From NCBI GenBank assembly GCA_017557345.1, contig JAFYZR010000101.1, positions 1 through 43,153 of the forward strand: a DNA stretch of 43,153 bases, in the 5' to 3' direction. Positions 24,409 through 33,124 of the stretch are shown piece after piece (the stretch's first letter is position 1; each line of letters opens with the position of its first letter). Source of the DNA: Paludibacteraceae bacterium (lineage in GTDB: Bacteria > Bacteroidota > Bacteroidia > Bacteroidales > Paludibacteraceae). A program made the position numbers and the translations under genes. The notes under the pieces were generated by a model. That model was given only the letters and a program-made list of their open reading frames with translations, did no database searches and was not told the origin of the DNA.

Positions 24409-25016
24409 TATATAAAGCATTTAAGCGTTCATTTGACTTTGTCTCATCGCTACTCCTTTTCGTTATTATAAGCCCTTTGTTTCTTGTGCTGATGATATGT
24501 GCAAGAATATCAATAGGCAGCCCCATCTTTTTCTATCAGGAAAGATCAGGTAGAGGAGCAAAATCATTCAAATTAATGAAGTTCCGCACTATGACAAATG
24601 CAAAAGATGCGGAAGGGAAGTTGCTCCCGGACAATGAACGGTTGACCAAATTTGGCCGTTTCCTTAGGAACTCTTCTTTGGATGAACTTCCGGAGCTTCT
24701 TAATATCATAAAGGGTGATATGGCAGTTATCGGTCCTCGTCCTTTGTACCCTCGTTATAATGCTTTTTACACAGAGTATGAGCGAAATCGATTCAAAGTG
24801 AGAGGCGGGCTGATTCCCCCCGAGTCACTTTATCATGATTCGTTTTTGACGTGGGATAAACAATTACAGTATGAGGCGGATTATGCTCTTAACTTGTCAC
24901 TGAAACTGGATGCTATGCTTTTAATAAGCGTTTTTACGACTATGTTACGTAGGAATAAGGAGGATTATGGCGCGTACACGAGAAAACCATTAGATGTTGA
25001 GCGTTCATCTCAATAA
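24405..25016 (+). CDS. initiating sugar transferase (PglC/WcaJ-type phosphoglycosyl transferase)
   Basis: A 203-residue monotopic phosphoglycosyl transferase. A single hydrophobic re-entrant helix (SLLLFVIISPLFLVLMI) at residues ~17-35 is followed by GSPIFFYQERSGRGAKSFKL, KFRTM, NERLTKFGRFLR, SLDELPELLNIIKGDMAVIG and PRPLYP, in the canonical order including the Asp-Glu catalytic pair. The length fits PglC-type minimal enzymes rather than the long WcaJ form. It transfers a sugar-1-phosphate (often diNAcBac or another amino-deoxy sugar) to undecaprenyl phosphate, starting the repeat unit. The ATG overlaps the preceding stop. Confidence 0.93.
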   Translation: MIYKAFKRSFDFVSSLLLFVIISPLFLVLMICARISIGSPIFFYQERSGRGAKSFKLMKFRTMTNAKDAEGKLLPDNERLTKFGRFLRNSSLDELPELLNIIKGDMAVIGPRPLYPRYNAFYTEYERNRFKVRGGLIPPESLYHDSFLTWDKQLQYEADYALNLSLKLDAMLLISVFTTMLRRNKEDYGAYTRKPLDVERSSQ

Positions 25017-25041
25017 GTTTTATGAATTAATATTGTAGACG

Positions 25042-25707
25042 ATGAAGAGGATATTAATTATCGCACCTCATCCTGATGATGAGATACTTGGATGCGGAGG
25101 AATGATTATTAGGAGTATTAAGGAGGGGCATTCTGTATATGTTTGCGTGGTTACAAAAGGATTCCCTCCACTATTCAATTCGAATCGTGTGGAAGCGAAT
25201 CGCAGAGATACAATAGCCTGTCATCAACATCTTGGAATAAAGCAGACCTTTTATCTGGATTTTCCGGCCGCCATGTTAGAGAAAGCCGAACGTCATGAGT
25301 TGAATGGAAAGATCCTGGATGTTATTATGGATGTGAAACCGGACGAGATTTTCATCCCACATTGGGGTGATATGCAAAAAGATCATCAGATTGTCGCTGA
25401 AGCGGCAATGGTTGCTCTTCGTCCTAAATACATCTATCGTGTGAAGAGAATTCTCAGTTATGAGACGATGTCCGAGACGGCATGGAATGCTCCAAATGTT
25501 CAAAATGAGTTTATCCCGAATGTGTTCGTTGATATCGCAGATTATCTTGAGAGCAAAAAGGAAGCTCTTGCTTTCTTCAAGCTTCAGCTTGGCCCATTCC
25601 CCGAAGCGCGTTCGATAGAAGCAATTGAGGCGTTGGCAAAATACCGTGGGGCATTGATGAATATGAAGGCGGCCGAAGCTTTTATGTTGATTCGAGAGTT
25701 GGAGTAG
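25042..25707 (+). CDS. PIG-L family N-acetylglucosamine deacetylase-like protein
   Basis: A 221-residue zinc hydrolase of the PIG-L/LmbE family. The N-terminal IIAPHPDDEILGCGG contains the His-Pro-Asp-Asp catalytic/metal motif, and FIPHWGDMQKDHQIV supplies the second His set. Members remove N-acetyl groups from GlcNAc-like sugars on nucleotides, inositols or lipid carriers. Directly upstream of a PglD-like acyltransferase, it could free an amine that is then re-acylated with a different acyl group. No signal peptide, so probably cytosolic. Confidence 0.9.
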   Translation: MKRILIIAPHPDDEILGCGGMIIRSIKEGHSVYVCVVTKGFPPLFNSNRVEANRRDTIACHQHLGIKQTFYLDFPAAMLEKAERHELNGKILDVIMDVKPDEIFIPHWGDMQKDHQIVAEAAMVALRPKYIYRVKRILSYETMSETAWNAPNVQNEFIPNVFVDIADYLESKKEALAFFKLQLGPFPEARSIEAIEALAKYRGALMNMKAAEAFMLIRELE

Positions 25708-25708
25708 T

Positions 25709-26353
25709 ATGAAAGACATCCTTATCTACGGTTTTGGCGGTTTCGGCCACGAGGTCGCATGTCTAATCAACCACATCAACGGCGTGGAACCAACATGGAA
25801 CATAGTCGGTTACATTGATGATGGGGTAGAAGCAGGGACGGGATGCAAATACGGAAAAGTTCTGGGGAACATTGATACTCTTAATGCCTGGAAAACTCCT
25901 GTCAGTGTTGCGATCGCTGTCGGATCTCCCAAGTATTTGGAACTGCTACCGTCAAGAATTACGAATCCTTTGGTGGATTTCCCGAATATCATTGCTCCCA
26001 ATGTGTTCTTCTTCGATAAGGAGTCTGTTGTTATGGGTAAAGGCAATATCATCACCTTTGGGTGCCGATTTAGTTGCAATATCCAAATAGGGGACTTTAA
26101 CGTGATGGATGGTTGTATCAGTCTGGGACATGATGTGGTTATGGGAAGTTACAACATGATGTTCCCGGAAGTTCGGATATCAGGTCAGACTACCATTGGT
26201 GACAAGAACTACTTCGGCTCCCGCTGTTTTGCGGCCCAGTGTTTGAAGATAGGGAGCGAAAACCGATTCGGCGCCGGGACTTATATTCTCAGAAAGATTA
26301 AAGACGGTGGATTGTATATGGGAAATCCGGCCAAGAAGGTTTCAATTGATTAA
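25709..26353 (+). CDS. NeuD/PglD-like sugar O/N-acyltransferase
   Basis: A 214-residue protein with the two-domain layout of PglD/NeuD. An N-terminal Rossmann-like sugar-nucleotide domain (ILIYGFGGFGHEVACLI) is followed from about residue 90 by a left-handed beta-helix of hexapeptide repeats (IITFGCRFSCNIQIGDFNVM, ISLGHDVVMGS). In PglD the acyl donor is acetyl-CoA and the acceptor a UDP-4-amino-4,6-dideoxy sugar. Here the adjacent acyl carrier protein and KASIII raise the possibility of an acyl-ACP or other short acyl donor. It starts one base after the deacetylase stop. Confidence 0.87.
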   Translation: MKDILIYGFGGFGHEVACLINHINGVEPTWNIVGYIDDGVEAGTGCKYGKVLGNIDTLNAWKTPVSVAIAVGSPKYLELLPSRITNPLVDFPNIIAPNVFFFDKESVVMGKGNIITFGCRFSCNIQIGDFNVMDGCISLGHDVVMGSYNMMFPEVRISGQTTIGDKNYFGSRCFAAQCLKIGSENRFGAGTYILRKIKDGGLYMGNPAKKVSID

Positions 26354-26377
26354 TAACTAATTAATAGCAATACAATT

Positions 26378-26593
26378 ATGGAAAAGTTCATTGAACTGTT
26401 CGCAGAAGCTCTCGAGCGTGAAGACGAGATTAAGATGGAAGACGAATTCCGCAACTATGACGAGTGGAGTTCCATCGCTTATCTTTCGGTTATCGCGATG
26501 ATGGACGAAGAGTATGACGTCCAGATCGAGGAAGCCGATTTCAAGAAACTGCGTACCGTACAGGCCATCTATGACGCCTGCACAAATAAATAA
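26378..26593 (+). CDS. acyl carrier protein
   Basis: A 71-residue acidic four-helix-type protein with ACP features. The phosphopantetheine Ser is expected at residue 31 or 32 in EWSSIAYLSVIAMM, where the classic DSL is replaced by SSI or SIA. The helix III/IV pattern (EEYDVQIEEADFKKLRTVQA) is standard. It is clearly distinct from a housekeeping AcpP and belongs to the set of dedicated ACPs in secondary-metabolite or glycan loci. It stands eight bases before a KASIII gene, supporting a role in carrying a short acyl intermediate. Confidence 0.88.
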   Translation: MEKFIELFAEALEREDEIKMEDEFRNYDEWSSIAYLSVIAMMDEEYDVQIEEADFKKLRTVQAIYDACTNK

Positions 26594-26601
26594 GAAAAAG
26601 C

Positions 26602-27678
26602 ATGGCTTATATTCAGTTTGAAGGAGTCGGCATCACTGCGATGTCGGCTGCCGTTCCGAAACGTGTAATCAAGAACCGTGAATATACGGCTGTCTTCAGC
26701 AAGGAAGAGGCGGATGAGATAGTGAACAAAACCGGTATTGAGGAACGGCGTTTCTCCGATGAGGAGACCTGCTCTTCCGACCTTTGTTTTGCTGCCGCTG
26801 AGAAGCTGATTGCTGACAATAACATCAACAAGGAAGAAATTGATTTGTTGGTGTTCATTTCCCAGACTCCTGACTATCGGATGCCGGCGACGTCGGTTAT
26901 CCTTCAAGATCGTTTGGGGCTTCCAAACACGACAATCGCTTTTGACGTGACATTGGGTTGCTCGGCATTCCTTTATGGGTTATCTATCGTGTATGGAATG
27001 ATGGAGCGCAGCGGCCTCCGAAAGGCATTGCTCCTTGATGGAGAGACCCGTTCCAAGGTTTATTCACCGCGAGATCGTCGTAGCGCATTTCTCTTCGGAG
27101 ACGCTGGTGTTGCCACCTTGATTGAGCGTGATCCAAAGTTCGGGAAAAGTACGATTTCTATGAATTCGGACGGTTCGCGAGCGGACTTGATAATGATTCC
27201 TGCTGGCGGTTATCGTCATATGAGCTCGGCGGATACTGTGGTCGAGAAAGTCATTGACGAGTTCGGAAATATGCGCAGTGAGGAGCAGGGATATATGCGT
27301 GGAGGAGATGTGTTCAACTTCGTTATTCGCGAGATCCCGAAGGACATTCGTAATACGGTTGCTTATGCCGGTCGTGATATCGATTCTTTCGACTATGTCG
27401 TGTTCCACCAGGCGAATAACTTCATCAACGGATATATCGCTAAGAAGATGAAGTTGAACACAGAGAAGATTCCTTCGACCATTGCCAAGTTCGGAAATAC
27501 GTCGTCTGTCTCGGTGCCTTTGACAATTGTTAGTGAGTTAAAGGGGAAGCTTGACGGGAAGAAGGATTTGCTCCTTATGGCATTCGGTGTTGGGCTTACC
27601 TGGGCCACTGGCGTTATTCCCTTTGTGGATTGTAAAATCAGTGATATCGTTGAAGTAGAACATGGACACGCAGTTTAA
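26602..27678 (+). CDS. 3-oxoacyl-ACP synthase III (KASIII/FabH-like)
   Basis: A 358-residue thiolase-fold condensing enzyme with a complete Cys-His-Asn triad: Cys120 in DVTLGCSAFLYG, His269 in FHQANNFINGY and Asn299 in FGNTSSVSVPL. Family members condense an acyl-CoA starter with malonyl-ACP. Beside a dedicated ACP, an SDR and a CoA-transferase, this points to synthesis of a short beta-keto/beta-hydroxy acyl chain for sugar decoration and not to membrane lipid synthesis. Transcription and translation are probably coupled to the ACP and to the SDR, whose start lies inside its 3' end. Confidence 0.9.
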   Translation: MAYIQFEGVGITAMSAAVPKRVIKNREYTAVFSKEEADEIVNKTGIEERRFSDEETCSSDLCFAAAEKLIADNNINKEEIDLLVFISQTPDYRMPATSVILQDRLGLPNTTIAFDVTLGCSAFLYGLSIVYGMMERSGLRKALLLDGETRSKVYSPRDRRSAFLFGDAGVATLIERDPKFGKSTISMNSDGSRADLIMIPAGGYRHMSSADTVVEKVIDEFGNMRSEEQGYMRGGDVFNFVIREIPKDIRNTVAYAGRDIDSFDYVVFHQANNFINGYIAKKMKLNTEKIPSTIAKFGNTSSVSVPLTIVSELKGKLDGKKDLLLMAFGVGLTWATGVIPFVDCKISDIVEVEHGHAV

Positions 27679-28435
27679 TCCTTTCTCCCTGGAAGAGAAA
27701 GTCATCGTCATATCCGGTGCTGCCTCCGGGATTGCACGGCAGTGTGCAATCAGTTGTTCCAAGATGGGAGCAAGACTCGTTCTTTTGGATATGAACGAGG
27801 AAGGGCTTAAGGAGACGATGGAAATGGTGGAAAGACCAAACGAGCACTATTGGGCGGCGGTAAATCTATTGGAATACGATAAGGTTTCGGCGATTATCAA
27901 GGAGGCAGTAACGAAGGTTGGACGGATTAATGGCCTGCTGAACTGTGCCGGTATTTCTACAACGAATCTTTTCAAGTTGACAAAGCCAGAGGAACTGGAT
28001 AAGTTTTTCCGAGTGAATGTTTATACCGGGTATTTCCTGACCCAAGAATGCACCAAGATGGGGAACCTGTCCAAAGAAGGCGGAAGCATTGTCTTCTTCT
28101 CTTCTGTAGCAGGAAGCTTCGGTGAGGTAGGAAAGGCCACTTATGGCATGACAAAGGCAGCGTTGCTAAACCTAGCCAAGCATTTGGCTTGTGAGCTTGC
28201 CCGGAAAAATGTCCGGGTTAATTCCATCTCGCCGGGTGCCATTTGTACGCCTATCAATATGAACCTTCCGCATATGAAGGATCCGGAAAAGCGTGCTGCT
28301 CTTGAGGCGCAGCACCTGCTGGGCCTTGGAGAAACGACGGACATCGCTAATGCTTGCATCTATTTGCTGAGTGACGCATCCCGCTGGGTAACCGGGACAA
28401 ATCTTTTTGTTGACGGCGGGTTCAGTGCCAGATAA
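27662..28435 (+). CDS. short-chain dehydrogenase/reductase
   Basis: A 257-residue classical SDR. The cofactor loop is ISGAASGIARQCAI near residues 19-32, NCAGIS lies in the NAG position, and the catalytic Ser-Tyr-Lys set is FFSSVAG, Tyr161 and Lys165 in YGMTKAALL. ISPGAICTPI and the C-terminal SRWVTGTNLFVDGGF are also family-typical. By context it may reduce a 3-oxoacyl-ACP made by the KASIII, as FabG does. It overlaps the KASIII gene by 17 bases and the MBL gene by one base. Confidence 0.92.
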   Translation: MDTQFNPFSLEEKVIVISGAASGIARQCAISCSKMGARLVLLDMNEEGLKETMEMVERPNEHYWAAVNLLEYDKVSAIIKEAVTKVGRINGLLNCAGISTTNLFKLTKPEELDKFFRVNVYTGYFLTQECTKMGNLSKEGGSIVFFSSVAGSFGEVGKATYGMTKAALLNLAKHLACELARKNVRVNSISPGAICTPINMNLPHMKDPEKRAALEAQHLLGLGETTDIANACIYLLSDASRWVTGTNLFVDGGFSAR

Positions 28436-29040
28436 TGATTTCGGTAGATTTCATTACTAACCGGGTTTTCAATTCCCGCACATATTTCCTCTCCAAACCA
28501 GACAGCAATATCGTATGGCTGGTGGACTGTGGGGATGCGGATAGGATTTTGGAGAGGGTTGAAGGGAAAACCGTAGAGGGCATCCTTCTTACTCATGCCC
28601 ACTCCGACCATATCTATGGATTGGAGGCCGTGATGGAGAGATTCCCTGCGGTTAAGATTTACACGAATAATTATGGAGTCAAGGCATTGCGCTCCCCGCA
28701 GTTGAATGTCTCGCGCTATCACTCTGAGTATCCTGATATTTCAATTGAGGCTCCTGACAGCATTCAAGTAGTATCTGAGGGAGATTCCTTTGAGATATTC
28801 GATGTCACGGTCAAGGTTTACGAAACCCCTGGTCACGATCCGAGTTGCTTGACCTACATCGTTGAGGGTAAGGCCTTTACGGGAGATGCTTATATCCCGG
28901 GAGTTAAGGTCTTTACGGGGTTTCGGCGGTCGAATCGTAAGCAGGCGGAAGAATCAGTTGGGCGTATACTGGAACTATCTTCCGGTTGTCAGATCATGCC
29001 GGGGCATACAGTGCTGGAAAAAGAAAAAAGCAACTATTGA
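28435..29040 (+). CDS. MBL-fold metallohydrolase
   Basis: A 201-residue metallo-beta-lactamase-fold protein. The metal motif THAHSDHIYGLEAV fits HxHxDH, with the later His in ETPGHDPSC, Asp in FTGDAYIPG and His in PGHT. Size is close to glyoxalase II-like thioesterases, so hydrolysis of an acyl thioester (acyl-CoA or acyl-ACP) is a reasonable guess in this acyl module. The start overlaps the SDR stop (TAATG) and its own TGA overlaps the next ATG (TGATG). Confidence 0.9.
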   Translation: MISVDFITNRVFNSRTYFLSKPDSNIVWLVDCGDADRILERVEGKTVEGILLTHAHSDHIYGLEAVMERFPAVKIYTNNYGVKALRSPQLNVSRYHSEYPDISIEAPDSIQVVSEGDSFEIFDVTVKVYETPGHDPSCLTYIVEGKAFTGDAYIPGVKVFTGFRRSNRKQAEESVGRILELSSGCQIMPGHTVLEKEKSNY

Positions 29041-30341
29041 TGAATCGTGATTCATTGACATTTGTTTCTGCGGATGAAGCGGTTTCGCACATTCGTAATG
29101 GTTCTCATATTCATTTGAGCAGTATCGCCAGCGTCCCTCATGTCTTGATTGACGCACTGAAAAGGCGAGCTGATGCAGGGGAGGTGAAAGACCTGCACTT
29201 TCATCATTTTCATACCGAAGGACCGGCTCCTTATAGCGCTCCCGAGTATGCTGGAATCTTTTTTGACCAAGGATTCTTTGTCGGCCCAAATGTCCGAGCT
29301 AATGTGAATGCGGGCTACGCCGACTACCTTCCGACTCATTTATTTGAGTCGCAGTTTATGTATCGGACAGGAGCCTTGCCTTGCGATGTTGCATTGGTCC
29401 AGGTATCGCTCCCGAATGAGGATGGAATGGTCTCCTTGGGTACTTCGGTTGATTGTTCTATTGCGGCGATTGAAGTCGCCAAACTCAAGATTGCTGTTGT
29501 CAATCCTCACGTGCCATTTGCATATGGAGATTTGGTCCCGATTAGTGCCTTCACGCATCTCGTTTATGACGAAACACCTCTCTTTATCAAGGACTTCGTC
29601 GAGCCCTCTGAGATTGACAAACAAATTGGTAAGAATTGCTCGGAATTGGTTCCTAACGGCGCTTGTATCCAGATGGGCATAGGTGCCCTTCCGAATGCAC
29701 TGGCCTCGCAATTGAAAGGCCACAAGAATCTGGGCATCCATACAGAGATGTTCGCCGATGGCGTTCTTCGACTGATTGAAATGGGGGTTATCAATGGGGC
29801 CTGCAAGAAGATTGATACCGGTAAAGTGGTTGCTTCTTTCTTGCTTGGGTCGCAGAAAGTATACGATTTCATCGACAGGAATCCGAATGTGTTGATGAAG
29901 GACATCAAGTATACGAACGACCCTTGGATTATCGCGCAGAACCCTAATGTGGTCTCCATCAATTCGGCAGTTGAAGTAGATTTGACGGGACAGGTTTGTG
30001 CGGATTCCATCGGCACTCGAATCTTCTCCGGAACCGGCGGACAACTTGACTTTGTCCGTGGCGCCAAGATGTCCCAGGGAGGCAAGGCGATTATCGCCCT
30101 TGCGTCCAGGACTAACAAAGGAGCGAGTAAGATTGTTCCGGTATTAAAGCCTGGAGCAGGTGTTGTAACGCCTCGCGCGGATGTTCAGTGGGTCGTGACG
30201 GAACACGGGGCTGTGAATCTGTATGGGAAGTCGTTGCAGGAGAGGGCAAGGTTGCTGATCAGTGTGGCGCATCCGGAGGATCGGGAGATGTTGGAGAGGG
30301 AGGCGTTTGAGAGGTTTGGGGTGCATTGGAGGGTGGTTTGA
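29040..30341 (+). CDS. acetyl-CoA hydrolase/transferase family (4-hydroxybutyrate CoA-transferase-like)
   Basis: A 433-residue family I-type CoA-transferase. GIGALPNALASQLKGHKN and LGIHTEMFADGVLRLIEMG match the 4-hydroxybutyrate/butyrate:acetate CoA-transferase group; Glu236 in HTEMFADG is the likely residue that forms the glutamyl-CoA intermediate. GTGGQLDFVRGAKMSQGGK is also conserved. The start at 29040 overlaps the MBL stop; a longer in-frame start at 28986 lies deep in the MBL gene and is rejected. It may activate a short hydroxy acid to its CoA ester or recycle it. It ends the coupled acyl module. Confidence 0.9.
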   Translation: MNRDSLTFVSADEAVSHIRNGSHIHLSSIASVPHVLIDALKRRADAGEVKDLHFHHFHTEGPAPYSAPEYAGIFFDQGFFVGPNVRANVNAGYADYLPTHLFESQFMYRTGALPCDVALVQVSLPNEDGMVSLGTSVDCSIAAIEVAKLKIAVVNPHVPFAYGDLVPISAFTHLVYDETPLFIKDFVEPSEIDKQIGKNCSELVPNGACIQMGIGALPNALASQLKGHKNLGIHTEMFADGVLRLIEMGVINGACKKIDTGKVVASFLLGSQKVYDFIDRNPNVLMKDIKYTNDPWIIAQNPNVVSINSAVEVDLTGQVCADSIGTRIFSGTGGQLDFVRGAKMSQGGKAIIALASRTNKGASKIVPVLKPGAGVVTPRADVQWVVTEHGAVNLYGKSLQERARLLISVAHPEDREMLEREAFERFGVHWRVV

Positions 30342-30399
30342 GTGGATAGAGAAAAGTGTTCAAGGATTACATTTTTAGATTGATTAAACTACTTGAATA

Positions 30400-31200
30400 A
30401 TGGGACAAACGGTGCCTGTGTCCGGTAATATCCAATGGGATGGCGCTGGTTTTGGAGAGATGAACTTACCTGCCGTTTTTCCTTTATTTCGGCAGGTTGA
30501 TATGTATTTGTCTTCAAGGATAGGCCTGCCCCCCTTTTCTTCCAAGTCGGTCATTATTATACATGGTAATGGAAGACCGATGTGTTGCCAACTAGAAGAA
30601 CATCTTCATTGTATTGTATTGGCAACTGAGAACAATGACTGGTGTCGGCTGATTTTTCAATTCGCTCATGAGTATTGCCATCACCTTATTGATTGTGGAT
30701 TATCAGGGATTACTGCTGGACTTAAATGGTTTGAAGAATCCATTTGTCATGTTTCGTCAGTAGCAAACATTGTTAATATGGCAGGGGTATGTGCAAATGC
30801 ATCTAATCCTTGCTTAAGGTACTTTACTCCATCAGTAATAAGTTATTTACCGAAACTGAAAGGATTGAATTATAACGAAACGATTCAGGGCTGTCTCCCC
30901 GATGAAGAGAATCCATTTCGGATAATACCAATTCCTAAAAGTGAGTATGTCGATATTCGTCAGTTTTTAAGTGACGAGAATGCCCTCTTGTCAACCACTT
31001 ATTCAGACGGCCATTATTACTTTGTTTGCCGGGCCCTCTATCCCCATTTTCATAATAATCCAAATCTTTGGAAGATTATCAGGCACTTGGGAGACACAAC
31101 GACTTGGAATTCGTTACCGGATTTATTTGAGCATCTAAAGGCGAATGCCGATTCGAGTTATAAAGATTCTTTGGACATAATGTTTAGTTATTTGATTTAA
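30400..31200 (+). CDS. hypothetical protein with HExxH metallopeptidase-like motif
   Basis: A 266-residue protein I cannot place in a family. Residues 90-94 read HEYCH inside a hydrophobic helix (LIFQFAHEYCHHLID), and 18-19 residues later WFEESI supplies Glu112/Glu113, the spacing and context of a gluzincin-type zinc site (HExxH...E). There is no signal peptide or transmembrane segment, so the protein appears cytosolic. Many cysteines (about ten) are spread through it. It is AT-rich, lies 58 bases after the CoA-transferase and 19 bases before the GC-rich aminotransferase start, and may be a later insertion in the locus. Confidence 0.6.
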   Translation: MGQTVPVSGNIQWDGAGFGEMNLPAVFPLFRQVDMYLSSRIGLPPFSSKSVIIIHGNGRPMCCQLEEHLHCIVLATENNDWCRLIFQFAHEYCHHLIDCGLSGITAGLKWFEESICHVSSVANIVNMAGVCANASNPCLRYFTPSVISYLPKLKGLNYNETIQGCLPDEENPFRIIPIPKSEYVDIRQFLSDENALLSTTYSDGHYYFVCRALYPHFHNNPNLWKIIRHLGDTTTWNSLPDLFEHLKANADSSYKDSLDIMFSYLI

Positions 31201-31219
31201 CTTTTTGCAGGCGGTTATC

Positions 31220-32467
31220 ATGACAAAACGAATATACCTCTGCCTCGCTCATATGAGCGGCAACGAAATGAAGTTCATCCAGGAAGCGTTCGACACAAAT
31301 TGGGTCGTGCCGCTGGGACCGAATGTGAACGGGTTCGAGAAGGATTTGGAGGGGTTTGTCGGACAAAACAAGCGCGTCGTGGCGCTGTCAAGCGGCACGG
31401 CGGCGGTGCATCTGGGGCTGTTGGCGTGCGGCGTGGGGCCGGGGGATGAGGTGCTGGTGCAGAGCTTTACGTTCTGTGCGTCGACGCATCCGATTACGTA
31501 TCTGGGGGCGACGCCGGTGATGGTCGACTCGGAACCGGATACGTGGAATATCGACCCGGACCTGCTGGAGACGGCCATCCTCGACCGGATCGGCAAGACG
31601 GGGAAGAAGCCGAAGGCGATCGTGCCGGTGGCGTTGTACGGGATGCCGTACAAGGCGGACCGGATCATGAAGATCGCCAACAAGTACGGGATTCCGGTGG
31701 TGGAGGACGCGGCCGAGGGCTTCGGTTCCAAGTACAAGGGGCAAGTGCTGGGCACCTTCGGAAAGTTCGGAGTGCTGAGCTTCAATGGAAACAAGATGAT
31801 TACGACCTCCGGCGGCGGCGCGCTGATCTGCCCGGACGAGGCGATGTGGCAGAAGGTGATGTGGTATGCTACGCAGGCGCGCGAGAGCTATCCGTACTAC
31901 CAGCACGAAGCCATCGGCTATAACTATCGGCTGAGCAACATCTGCGCCGGCATCGGCCGCGGCCAGATGACGGTGATCGACGAGCACCTGGCGCACCACA
32001 AGCATATCCAGCGCTTCTATGAGGAAATGCTGGCCGACATCCCCGGCCTGCACGTGCACTCCCAGCCCGCTGGCGGCGACTATGATTCGAATTACTGGCT
32101 GTGCACGATCACGCTGGATCCGGACGTACGCATCGTCGGGCAGGAGAATGCGTATAAGACTATTGTTCAGGGGGCGGTTGGTGGCGCTGCGGGCGTCATC
32201 CACGCGGCATCTTCTGCGCATACGGACTGCGAGCCGAATGCGAATGTAGAGGCCCTGCGAGTCTTTTTGGACGAGGCGGGAATTGAAGCGCGGCCGGTCT
32301 GGAAGCCCATGCACAAGCAGCCCGTGTACAAGGGCGTCCCGGCGTACGTGAACGGCGTGAGCGAGGCGGTGTTCAAGACGGGAATGTGCCTGCCCGCCGG
32401 TCCGTGCGTTAGTGATGAGGACGTGATGTATATCGTAGAGAAGATTAAGGAGGGGATAATTGGCTAA
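31220..32467 (+). CDS. DegT/DnrJ/EryC1/StrS-family sugar aminotransferase (PglE/LegC-like)
   Basis: A 415-residue nucleotide-sugar aminotransferase. ALSSGTAAVHLGL binds the PLP phosphate, VEDAAEGFGSKYKG holds the ring-contacting Asp, and the catalytic Lys is in FNGNKMITTSGGG. The N-terminal NWVVPLGPNVNGFEKDLEG is typical of Bacteroidota PglE-like enzymes that aminate a UDP-4-keto-6-deoxy-HexNAc. With the PglD-like acyltransferase and PglC-like transferase upstream it outlines a bacillosamine-type route; the matching dehydratase is not in the window. The start is ATG 31220 (a TTG at 31205 is also in frame). It is much GC-richer than the preceding gene. Confidence 0.92.
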   Translation: MTKRIYLCLAHMSGNEMKFIQEAFDTNWVVPLGPNVNGFEKDLEGFVGQNKRVVALSSGTAAVHLGLLACGVGPGDEVLVQSFTFCASTHPITYLGATPVMVDSEPDTWNIDPDLLETAILDRIGKTGKKPKAIVPVALYGMPYKADRIMKIANKYGIPVVEDAAEGFGSKYKGQVLGTFGKFGVLSFNGNKMITTSGGGALICPDEAMWQKVMWYATQARESYPYYQHEAIGYNYRLSNICAGIGRGQMTVIDEHLAHHKHIQRFYEEMLADIPGLHVHSQPAGGDYDSNYWLCTITLDPDVRIVGQENAYKTIVQGAVGGAAGVIHAASSAHTDCEPNANVEALRVFLDEAGIEARPVWKPMHKQPVYKGVPAYVNGVSEAVFKTGMCLPAGPCVSDEDVMYIVEKIKEGIIG

Positions 32468-32493
32468 GCTTTGTCCTGGCGGAGAATCCAGAG

Positions 32494-33066
32494 ATGATGG
32501 ATCGACTTATACAGTTCGTTATCTGCCGTTATCATGAGATCCCGACAAGCGTGGCTGTCGGGATTCCAGTTGTATTCTGCGTTGGGACAATTCTGTTGCT
32601 GGCGTTTCTGGGGGCCAAGAAAGGATTCCGTTGGTCGGCAGGATTGCTGCTCCTGGAGTATCTGTTTCTGCTTCTACTCTTGTCGGTATTGACACGGACC
32701 ACCCAGGCGGCAAGATCCTTTAACTTCACTCCGTTCTGGAGTTACCGGGCCATCCATGAAGGCCGAATCGACCTGTTGACCCAGAACATCGCGAACGTCG
32801 GAGCATTCATTCCCATCGGCCTTCTGCTGGGCTGCGCCTTCGGCAATGTGAAATGGTGGCAGGTCCTGCTGGTCGGCGGCGTTTTCTCGGTGTTGATCGA
32901 GACGCTGCAGTTTGTGTTGAAACGGGGATTCACGGAGTTTGATGATGTGTGGCATAATGTGGTGGGGTGTATGATTGGGTGGGGGGTGTATGTATGGATT
33001 GTATATCTGATTAAGAAGATAGCGAAGAATCGCATTGAAAAGGTAGTCACTTTTAACCCTAATTGA
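32494..33066 (+). CDS. VanZ-like family membrane protein
   Basis: A 190-residue membrane protein with five or so hydrophobic segments. LLTQNIANVGAFIPIGLLLG and SVLIETLQFVLKRGFTEFDD followed by VWHNVVGCMIGWG are the core VanZ-like motifs. VanZ of the glycopeptide cluster lowers teicoplanin susceptibility, but most family members are uncharacterised. The start is ATG 32494 or the next codon, 32497. It follows the aminotransferase by 26 bases and shares its GC-rich composition, so both may belong to the older chromosomal background or the end of the glycan locus. Confidence 0.88.
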   Translation: MMDRLIQFVICRYHEIPTSVAVGIPVVFCVGTILLLAFLGAKKGFRWSAGLLLLEYLFLLLLLSVLTRTTQAARSFNFTPFWSYRAIHEGRIDLLTQNIANVGAFIPIGLLLGCAFGNVKWWQVLLVGGVFSVLIETLQFVLKRGFTEFDDVWHNVVGCMIGWGVYVWIVYLIKKIAKNRIEKVVTFNPN

Positions 33067-33124
33067 ATGAGTTAGGTGTGGAAAAAGGCTATTAGGAAGT
33101 CAAGCAGTTAGAACAGGAAGTGAG

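Noticed and set aside
28986-29039. Upstream in-frame start for the CoA-transferase
   Set aside because: It lies in another frame of the MBL gene. Homologous CoA-transferases begin near the NRDSLTFVSADEAV segment, matching ATG 29040.
31388-32314. Long minus-strand ORF (308 aa) opposite the sugar aminotransferase
   Set aside because: Arginine- and histidine-rich composition is typical of an antisense shadow of a GC-rich gene; the plus strand has complete PLP-enzyme motifs.
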